Shown here: in pieces, positions 45,017 to 55,346 of the stretch | Layout of the letters: every line of letters begins with the position of its first letter | Numbering within the stretch: position 1 is the stretch's first letter | Origin: Sporosarcina sp. | GTDB lineage: Bacteria > Bacillota > Bacilli > Bacillales_A > Planococcaceae | Direction of reading: 5' to 3' | Assembly (NCBI GenBank): GCA_029263895.1 | Contig: JARIDO010000046.1 | Span: forward strand, 1-64,000 | DNA length: 64,000 bases | Notes under the pieces: model-generated | The model's database searches: none | Seen by the model: only the letters and a program-made list of their open reading frames with translations | Told to the model about the DNA's origin: nothing | Program-made: the position numbers and the translations under genes

Positions 45017-45050
45017 TTCTCCTATTAGTCGGTTATGACTAATAGGAGAA
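45017..45050 (-). terminator. Perfect 14-bp-stem hairpin overlapping the stop of the EpsG-like gene
   Basis: TTCTCCTATTAGTC ggttat GACTAATAGGAGAA; no strong U-tract. Confidence 0.5.
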
Positions 45051-46094
45051 ATGACTGTGGATTCCCATTACATATCCCGTTACTACTAAAGCTAAAGCTA
45101 TAAATATGGCAATTAATTTATTTTTAGTCGTTATCGCAATATACGCGGTCATCAGCGGTATTAGAAACCAGCTATATGCGGATATTCTGTTTGAAAAGGC
45201 AATAAATCCAAATGCCATAAAGTAAATTGAAAACAAAATGTAGGATTTATACAACAATGTAAATGTTTCATCCAGCTTGTTCTTTCTGTAATATAAATAA
45301 AATGCAATTAAAAACAGACTATTAAACAATAAAAACTTTAACTTGTTACTTCCTCCATATTCTTCAATTAGCGAACTATCCGAGTAATTTTCCAATAGTG
45401 ATGACTGTAGATTTGAAAATAAAGCCTGATTGAGTCCGGTTACATATAATAGCGCGAATACGATAAAAAACACAATCAAGGAGATGATGTTACTTTTTCG
45501 CTTATAATTTAGAAAAATAATAAATAATACAACCGGCAAACTCGAAAAGTGAAAAAGACAGGCACAAAGTGACGCCATAAACACATGCACTGACTTTTTC
45601 TTTAATGTGTATCCTATCGCCACTACAATAAAAGCCATTGCCAACCCTTGACGAAGACCATTTAATATATACTCATAAAACACCCAAAAGTGTAAAAAGA
45701 AAACGAAGGCATAGACCGTATTCCTTTTGCCTATTATTAAATGGATACCCGTTAATAGAATCACCACAAATAGTAAATAGATAAGAACATAGTAGATTCT
45801 TTCATCAAAAGTAAAGACACTAATGACTTTCGTGAGTATCAAAAAAAGAGGTTCATATGAATAAGTTTTGAATACTTCTATTGGTGAGAGTTTTTTTATA
45901 CTTCTAAAAATTTCACTATACATTGCACGATCAGTAAACATGACATCTGTCCTGAACACGGCAAATAGAGAGCTACTAGCTAAGACAACTAGAAAAGCTC
46001 CTTTCGTATACCGATTAGTTAATAGCGTATTCTCATTTCCAAGCATTAGCACAAACAAGAAAAATGTAGCTACGTAAAATAACAATACAATCAT
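45039..46094 (-). CDS. EpsG-family membrane protein (putative polysaccharide polymerase)
   Basis: Multi-TM; LNGLRQGLAMAFIVVAIGYTLKKK typical of the EpsG family. Confidence 0.85.
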   Translation of the reverse strand: MIVLLFYVATFFLFVLMLGNENTLLTNRYTKGAFLVVLASSSLFAVFRTDVMFTDRAMYSEIFRSIKKLSPIEVFKTYSYEPLFLILTKVISVFTFDERIYYVLIYLLFVVILLTGIHLIIGKRNTVYAFVFFLHFWVFYEYILNGLRQGLAMAFIVVAIGYTLKKKSVHVFMASLCACLFHFSSLPVVLFIIFLNYKRKSNIISLIVFFIVFALLYVTGLNQALFSNLQSSLLENYSDSSLIEEYGGSNKLKFLLFNSLFLIAFYLYYRKNKLDETFTLLYKSYILFSIYFMAFGFIAFSNRISAYSWFLIPLMTAYIAITTKNKLIAIFIALALVVTGYVMGIHSHFSY

Positions 46095-46187
46095 TTTATC
46101 TCCTTCTCATTTCCCCCACTAATCGCGAAGCATATGTCTGAGTGTATGAACAACGCCTTTTAAATATCATTCATTGTATGTAATTTA

Positions 46188-46225
46188 AATACGAGCAGCC
46201 TCCATTTTGGAGGCTGCTCGTATTG
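46188..46225 (-). terminator. Intrinsic terminator downstream of S8 peptidase
   Basis: acgagcagcctccattttggaggctgctcgt. Confidence 0.85.
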
Positions 46226-46267
46226 GACTTCTCTAGATAGTTCTTGCAGACATGTTAACTATCTAGT

Positions 46268-49200
46268 TTATTTAACATTGATGAATAGTTTACCTGCTGC
46301 AACTTGACGAGTTTCATTGCTATGATCGTCAACCACTTTCACTTCAATCTGAGCGCCTTTAGCAGTGATACCTGATGGTACCGTCCAATAGCCAACGTAG
46401 TGACCTGGGCTAACTTCTCTCATCGGAAGTTCAGTAGCGTTTGCAATGCTCTTTTCTACATCTGTTAGCGGCATATGAATTACGAAACTAGCGTCTAGTT
46501 TTGCTGTGCTATCAAATTCAATTTTCGCCGTTTTACCCGTTTTCAAATGTAAATCAGTAGCAGGTGTTAAATTATCGATGACGGGTGCATTGTATTGAGC
46601 ACTCACCGTAACCGTTTTAGTTGTTTTATTGTTCGCTTTGTCTCTTGCAACCACTTTAATTACATTTTGCCCATTTTCAAGTAAAATACGTTTCGAATAC
46701 GTTCCGTTGACGACTTGTGCTACTTGACCGTTTACTTTCACCCAGTCAAGATTATCATCTGATACGGTCCCTTCAACTGTGACAGATTCTCGATTTGTCT
46801 TGTCGCCATCTTTAGGATTTGTAATCGCTAATTTTGGTTTTACTGTATCGAGTGTAACGGTTACTGGATCCGATTCGCCCGTCACTTTTCCGTTGAGCAA
46901 TGATTCTACTTTGAATTCATTCGCACCTTCAGTCAATGTTGTCGGGATAGCGAACAAACCATCATTCCCAACCGTTAACGATCCAGCTTCTTGTCCATCC
47001 TTTTTCAAAAGAACTGTCGTCGTTGGTGTAGCTTTACCTTCGATCGTTGTTTCAGCTACGTTTGTAATGTGTCCTGTCTTTGGTGACGTAATCGTAGGAG
47101 CGTAGACTTCGTAATCTACACGTGCACGAATCATGTAGTTTCCTTCTTCAGCAGGCGATGCAGACCAAGTCCCCTCGACAAACTGATAGTTTCTTTTCGT
47201 ATTTGAACTGTCTTCATCTGTTCCAAGTGCTGGCGCATTAGGATGATCTTTTGATTGGATATAAACCATATAGAAATCACCATTTACAACAATGTTATGT
47301 TCGGTCAAGTCAACGACCGTCCACTCATCATTACGTTTCGCTTGCGCTGTAATCGGACCTGCAATCTTTTTGCCCGGAGTGCCCTTTACACCCTTTGCAT
47401 CCCATACTTCTACAAGCATGTCAGTACCACCTGGATCAGGGAACTCTGTATTCCAGAATCGGAACAGTCCTTCTGTTACAATTGCAGACTCTTTCCCTTC
47501 TGGCAGAGACATTTTCACACCCCAACCATTGCCAGCAGCGTAGAAAGCCCGCGCATTTTCAGCTGTTCCATCATCGTAACCAATTTCTCCACCTGGATAT
47601 GTGTAGAATGGCTCCAATTCAAAGTTCTGCGTCGCTCCAGTACCTTCGAAAACAACTGTGTGTTGCTGACCATGGAAGCCTCTTGCAACAATTTTCACTG
47701 TATATGTGCCTTCGTACGCAGTGAGTGAGTAGTTCCCGTTCGCATCTGTCTGAACAGGTGCAACGTTCGCATCCTCAACCAAAATGACTGTAGCACCTTC
47801 AATGGCTTCACCTGTTGACTGATCTGTAATGGTACCAGTCACAGTCGATTTTGGAACTTCTTGCAATGTGAAGTTTGCAGAAGCTATACCGTCTGCTTCA
47901 ATCGTAACCGCTTGATTTTCTGACTGATAACCATACGCTTCAGCTTTCGCTGTAAAAGCTCCAGCAGTATGCGTGATGGTGTATTTCCCATCAGCAGGAC
48001 TTGTATAAACTGAACGACCCGTTTCAAGAATACTTACTTGTGCTCCTAATGGAAGCAATGTAGGGTTCGGACGATTTGCATCAATTGGTGTAAGTTCTTT
48101 TTTCGGTAGCACTGGACGAATTTTTGTAGGATCAATCGGTTTTTCCAATGCTGCTTTTCTTTTTTCTTCAATTGTATCTTGTTTCTTTTCTTTCTTTTGT
48201 TTACCTAAATCTAGCTTGCTCGTTTCTAGCGCTGATTTTGTTGAAGTGATGGCTAATGCTTTTTCTTTTGCAGTTTGTTGTGAGACGTTCGAGAGTGCTA
48301 CATCATCAATGTACCAGCCTTCTTTCACAACACTACTATCAGAGAATGCATTAAAGCCAATATAGACACGTTGCCCGCTATATGCAGACAAATCAATTTC
48401 TACACTGCTCCACGCTGTTGATTTCCCTTCGAATTTACGCAGTTGTATCCACTCTTGTTGATCCGTTGAGATGAACACATGTCCATAATCCCAAGACCTG
48501 CCCGACGAAGATTGCTCGAATTCATGCCAATCTTTAAACTGCAAATACGATGGTCCAGCCGGTAAATCGATTGGAGGCATAACAAGCGTTGCATTCATAC
48601 TTGATTCGTATTTTCCAGCTAGATTTGTCGCATACACTTTTTCACCTGAAGCAGCTTGTCCAGGTCCAGAAGTTGGAGTACCCCACTCCCAGCTGTTTTT
48701 ATTTCCAAAAGATGTCCATCCTGCTGGTGAAGTTTCGAAGTTCTCAAAGTAGCCAACTGTAATACCTTGTTGCACTTGTACTACATAGTCTTCACTTGTC
48801 ACTTCATTGTTACCGAAGTCGTTAATCACCCATTTATAAGTGAGTTCATTTCCTGTTATTTGTGCACCAGGAATCATCGCAATGTATTCACCAGCTTTGT
48901 AATCTCCTGATTTACGTAATGCTTCAACCGTCTTCCACTCACCATTTCCAGTCTTATATTGAAGATTCACAGTGGAGACACTAATATTATCCGACACTTG
49001 GATGAGTAAATCTAAATCCATTCCTGCATATGCCGTAGAAGGACCTGAATGTGTAAATGTCGGTGCTTCACTATCATCGCCTTGTTTAGTTACTTGTCCT
49101 TGTACTTTACCTAGTCCATTTGCAATAGAAGTGACTGCTGTATATGCGTCAACAAGACCATATCCATATCCATGATTCGGTGATGTCGGATACTCTGAAT

Positions 49201-50650
49201 CTGTTAACGGAGTTGCAGTATCTAATAGTATTTGTTCCATATCATCAACTGTCAGGTTCGCATTTACTTGACGTAGTAATGCAGCCACACCTGATACCGC
49301 AGGCCCTGACATTGACGTTCCATTCCAACCACCTTCATATGCGCCGCCTGGAACAGAAGAACGAATATTCACTCCTGGTGCAGAAATGTCTGGCTTGATT
49401 TCGGCGTAAGGAGAGGGTCCTCTTAGAGAAAAGTTTGCTACTTTGTTATTAATATCTGTTGCACCTGTTGCGAAAGCTTCTGGATAATTTGCAGGTGCTG
49501 CAACAGATCCTGGTCCACCAGGGTTAAAAAATGTTGTATTTCCTGCTGAGAATTCCGGGAAAATTTCTGCCGCGCGCCAGTTAATGACTACATCGCGGTA
49601 CCATTCGTCAAGACCTGGCCCACCGCCCCATGAGTTGTTGACAACATCAGGCGCCAAATCGACACGCGTATTGCCGTTTGCATCAGTTGGAGCTAAAATC
49701 CATTGCGCTGCCGCTATTAGATCGACATCATTTCCACCTTCATTCGTAAATGCTTTAACAGAGATGAACTTAGCACCTGGTGCAACTCCTACTTGGTTCG
49801 CGCCATTCGGTTCACTACCAACCATCGTTCCGGTGACGTGCGTGCCATGACCTAAATCATCATACGGAGTCGCTTGCCCGATTGTTGCATCGAACCAGTT
49901 AAAGGCATGATCGACTTGACCCGTCGCTGCATTGTACCCACGGTATTTTTCCTTCAGTGCAGGATGATCCCATTGCACACCCGTGTCAATACTTGCAACA
50001 ACCGTTCCTGATCCATCAATGCCCATATCCCAAACCTGCGGTGCATTGACACGCTCAACATTCCATTCAATTGAAGCCACTTTCGATTTTGGAGCAACTG
50101 GATCTTTTGTCTTCGTTATAAAAAGCTCACGTTTTTCGTTTGGTAATATTTTCTCAACTTCCGCAAACGTTGCAAGCTTTTGCGCGACTTCCTTCGTCGC
50201 TGTTACAGCCATTCCGTTAACAATGTAATACGACGTAAAGTCTTTTACAGTGCCAGCTTTTTTTTCTGTTTTTAAATAATCTAGCACATTTTGTTGTGTC
50301 TCAAGTGACACCGTCTTCAATTCGGATACAACAGCTGACCGCTGCATTAATTCCGACTTTTGTGCAGACAAGCTTGCTTTTTCAGCACTTAACTTTGCCT
50401 TCTTTGCAACATCTGCCGTATTAGCTTTCTCTTTGAACTTGACCAAAAATGTCACGGGCTTATCATTTTTGAACTCGTCCATTAAACGTTTACTAACCTT
50501 TTCTTTTGAAATTTCTTTGGAGTTAAATAAAGACTCATGCAGTTTGCTGCTAGGTTTGGCATCTGCAATACCTGGCAATACAAGTGAAAACACCATCAGT
50601 GCCGACGCGACAGTACTAAACAACTTAATTGGTCTTCGCTTCTTGTTCAA
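46268..50650 (-). CDS. Large secreted S8 peptidase (bacillopeptidase F-like)
   Basis: Signal peptide; ASIDTGVQWDHPAL, GHGTHVTGTMVG, GTSMSGPAVSGVAALL; downstream MAM/jelly-roll-like, carboxypeptidase-regulatory-like and Big-like segments. Confidence 0.93.
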   Translation of the reverse strand: MNKKRRPIKLFSTVASALMVFSLVLPGIADAKPSSKLHESLFNSKEISKEKVSKRLMDEFKNDKPVTFLVKFKEKANTADVAKKAKLSAEKASLSAQKSELMQRSAVVSELKTVSLETQQNVLDYLKTEKKAGTVKDFTSYYIVNGMAVTATKEVAQKLATFAEVEKILPNEKRELFITKTKDPVAPKSKVASIEWNVERVNAPQVWDMGIDGSGTVVASIDTGVQWDHPALKEKYRGYNAATGQVDHAFNWFDATIGQATPYDDLGHGTHVTGTMVGSEPNGANQVGVAPGAKFISVKAFTNEGGNDVDLIAAAQWILAPTDANGNTRVDLAPDVVNNSWGGGPGLDEWYRDVVINWRAAEIFPEFSAGNTTFFNPGGPGSVAAPANYPEAFATGATDINNKVANFSLRGPSPYAEIKPDISAPGVNIRSSVPGGAYEGGWNGTSMSGPAVSGVAALLRQVNANLTVDDMEQILLDTATPLTDSEYPTSPNHGYGYGLVDAYTAVTSIANGLGKVQGQVTKQGDDSEAPTFTHSGPSTAYAGMDLDLLIQVSDNISVSTVNLQYKTGNGEWKTVEALRKSGDYKAGEYIAMIPGAQITGNELTYKWVINDFGNNEVTSEDYVVQVQQGITVGYFENFETSPAGWTSFGNKNSWEWGTPTSGPGQAASGEKVYATNLAGKYESSMNATLVMPPIDLPAGPSYLQFKDWHEFEQSSSGRSWDYGHVFISTDQQEWIQLRKFEGKSTAWSSVEIDLSAYSGQRVYIGFNAFSDSSVVKEGWYIDDVALSNVSQQTAKEKALAITSTKSALETSKLDLGKQKKEKKQDTIEEKRKAALEKPIDPTKIRPVLPKKELTPIDANRPNPTLLPLGAQVSILETGRSVYTSPADGKYTITHTAGAFTAKAEAYGYQSENQAVTIEADGIASANFTLQEVPKSTVTGTITDQSTGEAIEGATVILVEDANVAPVQTDANGNYSLTAYEGTYTVKIVARGFHGQQHTVVFEGTGATQNFELEPFYTYPGGEIGYDDGTAENARAFYAAGNGWGVKMSLPEGKESAIVTEGLFRFWNTEFPDPGGTDMLVEVWDAKGVKGTPGKKIAGPITAQAKRNDEWTVVDLTEHNIVVNGDFYMVYIQSKDHPNAPALGTDEDSSNTKRNYQFVEGTWSASPAEEGNYMIRARVDYEVYAPTITSPKTGHITNVAETTIEGKATPTTTVLLKKDGQEAGSLTVGNDGLFAIPTTLTEGANEFKVESLLNGKVTGESDPVTVTLDTVKPKLAITNPKDGDKTNRESVTVEGTVSDDNLDWVKVNGQVAQVVNGTYSKRILLENGQNVIKVVARDKANNKTTKTVTVSAQYNAPVIDNLTPATDLHLKTGKTAKIEFDSTAKLDASFVIHMPLTDVEKSIANATELPMREVSPGHYVGYWTVPSGITAKGAQIEVKVVDDHSNETRQVAAGKLFINVK

Positions 50651-51162
50651 TTTTTTTCCTCCCTTCGAATTTTCAACGATTTCCCCACATTCTCCTAGAC
50701 CAATAAAAAAACACCCCGTGCCCCCCTCCTAAAAAGTAGTGTAGGTACCCAGCGATGTTATCTAGAGTCTTGTTGTTAAAACCAACATACATGAAAACAG
50801 CTACGACTTTTGTCGAAAAATGTTAGCCTTTTTCAAGTTGATAGTTTTCGTCTATATATGCATATTCTTAAACTAGTTATAAAGAAGTAGACGCTACAAA
50901 TAATAAATGTCGTCAACTCACTCATACGTTGATTTACTAGTAAATTCATTTATGAATGATTTCACTTTAAATTTACGTGAATTGCCAAAGATAATTAATT
51001 TTGACTAGTTTTTATCAAATACTTCATTTATTTTTATTCTTTTCATTAAATACTAGTGCTATCGAACTTGCTTCAATTTCCATTTCATAGCCTGTTAGCG
51101 CTAACGAATAACTGCTAGAAACATTACTGGAAAATAAAACCTCAGTTTCAGCTATAAATAAA

Positions 51163-51200
51163 AAAAGTGCGTATCAGATAATAGATCTGATACGCATCTT
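51163..51200 (-). terminator. Intrinsic terminator downstream of CoA-disulfide reductase
   Basis: agtgcgtatcagataatagatctgatacgcatctt. Confidence 0.8.
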
Positions 51201-51202
51201 CA

Positions 51203-52921
51203 TTATTTAAAATTATATGCCGTTACAATTGGTTCGCGCCCCGTTGTTACATCCGTAAAATATTCAACTAAACAAATGCCTAAAAATGACCCTGAAATAT
51301 TGACAACATTCGTGTAGCCGCTGTTTTGCAACGCCATCACTGCATTATAACTTCGTTGTGAAGAACGGCAATGCATGTAGACAGGTACATCTTTTGGAAT
51401 TTCATCCATCCGATCACGTAATTCACTTAGCGGAATGTTAATAGCATTCAGCAAATGACCGTTTGCAAATTCACCTTTTTCACGTACGTCGATAATGACT
51501 GCATTTTGTTCTACCAACTCACGCACTGCCGTAACTGGAACTTGTTTATAGCGGTCATGTAAAACATTCAGCCCTACAAGTGCTGCTAAATTTACAACAT
51601 CTTTAGCTGTACTGAACATTGGTGAATACGTTAACTCTAATTCCTTCAGATCTTCTAACGTTCCGCCCATCGTAATGAGTGTTGCAATGACGTCGATTCG
51701 CTTATCTGCGTTTCCTTTACCAATCGCCTGCGCACCTAAAATTTTACCCGTTGGTACTTCATACACTAATTTAAAATGAAGTGGATTACTATTTGGCATT
51801 AAGCCCACTTTATCCGGCGCAATGATATACACGCTATCCACTGGAATACCCGCTTGCTTAGCCGTCTTTTCATTTAGACCAGTTGCAGCGCATGCTAAGT
51901 CGAAAATTTGAATACTAGATGAACCAATGACACCTTTATTTTGATGTGGCATCCCATACATATGATCCGCCGCCGCACGTGCTTGTCGCTGTGCCGGACC
52001 CGCGAGTGCTAAGCGTGTTGGTTTGTGTAACAACTGATGATAGACCTCAATGACATCTCCAACCGCATAGATAGAAGGATCACTTGTTACATAATTCGCA
52101 TTCACTTTAATACCACCGAGCTCGCCAATTGTTAAACCGGCATCTTTCGCTAGTTTTGTTTCTGGACGAACACCAATTGCTAAAATAACAACTTGCGCAT
52201 TCACTTTCTTACCTGAATTTAACTCAACATGCGTATCCGTCACTTTCGCAAGACCATCACCAACAATGACCTCAACGCCTTTATCCATCATTTCCTTATG
52301 CAAAATTTGCACCATATCCGCATCAAACGGCATCATAATTTGATCTGCAAACTCTATCAACGAAACGTCGCGACCCGCAAGACGCAAGTTTTCAGCAACC
52401 TCAACACCGATAAACCCGCCACCAATGACCGCAATATTGTCAATCTCCTCCGTCTGCACATAGTGATTCAAACGTTCAATATCTGTCACATTTCGTACCG
52501 TAAAGACATGTGGCGAATCGATTCCTTCTAAATTCGGTACAATCGGACTTGCACCAGGTGATAATAATAGATAATCATAACTTTCACTGTACTCTTCACC
52601 AGTAGCACCATTCATAACAGTTACCGTCTTGTCAGCACGATTAATCGCCGTTACTTCCGATTGTACACGCGCTTCAATATTATATTTCGTCTTAAACGCA
52701 ACAGGATCCATCAATACTAATTTGTCACTATTTTCAACAATGCCACTCAAATGAAAAGGCAAAGAACAATTCGAAAATGAAACATGCGGACCTTTCTCAA
52801 ACATTACAATGTCAGCTTGCTCATCAATCCGTCTAATACGTGCAGCCGTAGAAGCACCACCTGCTACCCCACCTACTACAACAATTTTCTTCGACATTCT
52901 GCCCATCTCCTTTTTAAACAA
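51203..52921 (-). CDS. CoA-disulfide reductase with C-terminal rhodanese domain
   Basis: VVVGGVAGGASTAARIRR, FSNCSLPFHLSG, C-terminal VIDVREKGEFANGHLLNAINIPL...YMHCRSSQRSY. Confidence 0.93.
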   Translation of the reverse strand: MFKKEMGRMSKKIVVVGGVAGGASTAARIRRIDEQADIVMFEKGPHVSFSNCSLPFHLSGIVENSDKLVLMDPVAFKTKYNIEARVQSEVTAINRADKTVTVMNGATGEEYSESYDYLLLSPGASPIVPNLEGIDSPHVFTVRNVTDIERLNHYVQTEEIDNIAVIGGGFIGVEVAENLRLAGRDVSLIEFADQIMMPFDADMVQILHKEMMDKGVEVIVGDGLAKVTDTHVELNSGKKVNAQVVILAIGVRPETKLAKDAGLTIGELGGIKVNANYVTSDPSIYAVGDVIEVYHQLLHKPTRLALAGPAQRQARAAADHMYGMPHQNKGVIGSSSIQIFDLACAATGLNEKTAKQAGIPVDSVYIIAPDKVGLMPNSNPLHFKLVYEVPTGKILGAQAIGKGNADKRIDVIATLITMGGTLEDLKELELTYSPMFSTAKDVVNLAALVGLNVLHDRYKQVPVTAVRELVEQNAVIIDVREKGEFANGHLLNAINIPLSELRDRMDEIPKDVPVYMHCRSSQRSYNAVMALQNSGYTNVVNISGSFLGICLVEYFTDVTTGREPIVTAYNFK

Positions 52922-52946
52922 TCTGTTTTATATCCACCTTCACTAT

Positions 52947-52962
52947 ATACCCCCCAAGGTAT
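52947..52962. promoter_or_regulatory. CsoR/CstR-type operator-like inverted repeat
   Basis: ATACCCCCCAAGGTAT upstream of the CoADR-rhodanese gene. Confidence 0.5.
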
Positions 52963-53170
52963 TAAATCAAGTATGAAGTTTCAATTCAAATTAAAAATGT
53001 GTCTCCATTTTCCACAATGAAATTTCTTCATTAATATACCCAATTTAATGGTACAATATGTAGGTATATCATAATGATGCTACATACATTTAAATGAAGG
53101 TGACAATCATTCAATCGTCATTTTTTTACATGAGTCTATAAAATTACTAATAGAATGGGAGTTATTACAA

Positions 53171-53635
53171 TTGGAAGATAGAAACTATGCAGAAATTCCG
53201 CAGCGCTTTTTGGCATACTTCATAGACTTTGTTATTCTTTATTTTTTTTGTTACCGAATCATAAGCAGTAGATCGTTTTATATGACATTTACCGGTAATT
53301 CTTTTCGTCAAAATGAAGCTGCCGCACATTTAACAGAGCTATTGAACTATTATTCATTCGTCGGAAACATCATACTCTATTTCCCAATTATCATTATTCT
53401 GTATTACACCGTTCTAACAGGCAGTTCTATGCAAGGAACTTTCGGAAAACGACTTACGAAAATCAAAGTAGTCGACATCAACGGAGATAGAATATCCTAT
53501 CTCCGCGCTTTAGGTCGTTCATCCTCAATGTTTCTATCTAGTTTCTTGTTCATCGGTTTTTTCATGGCCATTTTCTCAAAGAACAAACAAGCTTTACATG
53601 ATCTTATGGCTGATACATTTGTGGTGAAGAAATAG
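53171..53635 (+). CDS. RDD-family membrane protein
   Basis: PQRFLAYFIDFVILYFFCYRI; GTFGKRLTKIKVVDINGDRISYLRALGR. Confidence 0.88.
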   Translation: MEDRNYAEIPQRFLAYFIDFVILYFFCYRIISSRSFYMTFTGNSFRQNEAAAHLTELLNYYSFVGNIILYFPIIIILYYTVLTGSSMQGTFGKRLTKIKVVDINGDRISYLRALGRSSSMFLSSFLFIGFFMAIFSKNKQALHDLMADTFVVKK

Positions 53636-53650
53636 AAAGAAGTCACTAGA

Positions 53651-53857
53651 AGTTATCTAAAAAAATAAAGATATTAAAATGGTTGAAATTGATAAGATTT
53701 AACAAGGACCAATGAGTGTAATGCGAATAAGCGGAACAGTAAATATAGTTTTAGTATATGGGTTGAAGAATCAGACTTAGCCTTAGCTAGTATGAGTTTA
53801 AAAGTGGGCTTCCCAAGAGTAGAAGTTGAATGTAAGGGAATAGAATATCATTTTTAA
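53651..53857 (+). pseudogene. Degenerate DUF1433-like paralog
   Basis: KNKDIKMVEIDKI*QGPMSVMRISGTVN then (frameshift) KYSFSIWVEESDLALASMSLKVGFPR, matching the 56669-56974 protein. Confidence 0.75.
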
Positions 53858-53995
53858 CATTTATTCGTGATTTGAACACTTACTACATACTTCGCCGTAT
53901 GTAGTACAGTTCGTGTGCTAGATTTCCCTAGCTCCTAATAAGTTTATAAATGTTGGGCTATGAGTATTTAATTCAACAAAACTTTTCCTACTAAT

Positions 53996-54262
53996 TCACC
54001 CTATCTCTTTAATCATTTTTTCAGTCTTATTCATTTGTTCTAAGAGTGGGTTTTGGTAATCATTGTAACTATCCATATATGCACGCACACCACCCGAAAT
54101 ATTCAACTCTTGTATATCCTTGTCGTTTTCAAATATTTCTTTTGCCTTGTTATATCTTTTATATATTAGATTTAAAATGCCGCTTTCGAGTTCCACACTA
54201 TACTCGCTTTCAAGAATACTTATCACCAATTTAACCTGATCAATTAACTGCTTTCTATCCAT
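53996..54262 (-). CDS. Small acidic helical protein, unknown (immunity-like by context)
   Basis: 88-aa ORF with RBS-like upstream sequence. Confidence 0.5.
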   Translation of the reverse strand: MDRKQLIDQVKLVISILESEYSVELESGILNLIYKRYNKAKEIFENDKDIQELNISGGVRAYMDSYNDYQNPLLEQMNKTEKMIKEIG

Positions 54263-54461
54263 TGTATCCTCCTATTTCCTTGGAATCTTTCTTGTCTATT
54301 TAAGCCATTTAGAGAATCCACATGTTGTACTAGTATTCGAACTACAGATCCTGCTAACACAATCTTTCACCATTAAGTTTAGTCCAATCCAAGTTAATTA
54401 AAAAGAAACCTTAAAAGGCATTTTAGCCAACCAAGGTTATTTAAGTATTCCAATATTAACT

Positions 54462-54600
54462 TCACAATCTTTCTAATAACATCACAACTATCACAGTAAG
54501 CACAATGTACAAGCTCATAAATACTACACCCAGAACAATGTAAGCCATGCTACTGTAAACAAATCCAGTACCTACTGTTCTCGGGCTATTCCAGTCAATA
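54462..54600 (-). pseudogene. Membrane-protein C-terminal fragment
   Basis: DWNSPRTVGTGFVYSSMAYIVLGVVFMSLYIVLTVIVVMLLERL*. Confidence 0.5.
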
Positions 54601-54609
54601 CTGAATTAT

Positions 54610-54846
54610 TTAATTATTATCTTTATTTTTTAAATCTAACATACCCCAAATAAATACCAACCCTATCAATCAAGAAATAACACTTAAAATCAACAAGTTA
54701 TTAGGAACATTCTTAAGAAATACATTGAATTCTTCAATAGACCAAGTACCACCAGTTGAAACACCAATCGCTGCACAAATATACCTGGTCAAATAAAGTA
54801 TAGTTGATATTAATACAAATATTGATCCTAGAAAACTTTTAACCAT
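54610..54846 (-). pseudogene. Small two-TM membrane protein with one in-frame stop
   Basis: MVKSFLGSIFVLISTILYLTRYICAAIGVSTGGTWSIEEFNVFLKNVPNNLLILSVIS*LIGLVFIWGMLDLKNKDNN*. Confidence 0.6.
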
Positions 54847-55011
54847 ATTTTTATCACTCTTTCCTTTTTAATATTGAACCACTTTATACTGACGATCTAC
54901 CCATCTTATTCATCTTTTTTTATAAACCGTCATACTCATTCAAATATGGAGGTTATAAAAAAACAAATGTGGTATTGCTCTAAAAGGTTTATTAATTAAA
55001 GTAAGAATGCA

Positions 55012-55329
55012 TTAAAATTGCTTTAAAAAGCTAACGAATTGATGATTCAGAAAAAAAGCTTCTCTAATATTGGCATCGAATCGATCAACTAAAGCCGTTT
55101 TCGCTTTACCATCGAAGTGGTTCATAATGTTTTTAGCTAACGCTTGTTGTTCAAGTGACAAGGAACCTAGTTCATAACCTTGGTGCAAATATGCTTTAAA
55201 AAACGCCTTTTTCAACTCAATGTCAGCAGCAATATGCTTCTTCAGCTCTGTTTTTTGAGCGTTTTTTTTAATAGCTCGTGCCAAGTAATCATTGTGATCA
55301 CCAACTATACTATAACCCCTATACGTCAC
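55012..55329 (-). CDS. Small helical protein, possible secretion partner of the lipase
   Basis: 105 aa, immediately downstream and co-directional with the lipase gene. Confidence 0.5.
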   Translation of the reverse strand: MTYRGYSIVGDHNDYLARAIKKNAQKTELKKHIAADIELKKAFFKAYLHQGYELGSLSLEQQALAKNIMNHFDGKAKTALVDRFDANIREAFFLNHQFVSFLKQF

Positions 55330-55346
55330 CTACATTCCCCCTCCCA

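Noticed and set aside
47255-47728. 157-aa and overlapping plus-strand ORFs within the S8 peptidase
   Set aside because: Antisense shadow ORFs with no family signature.
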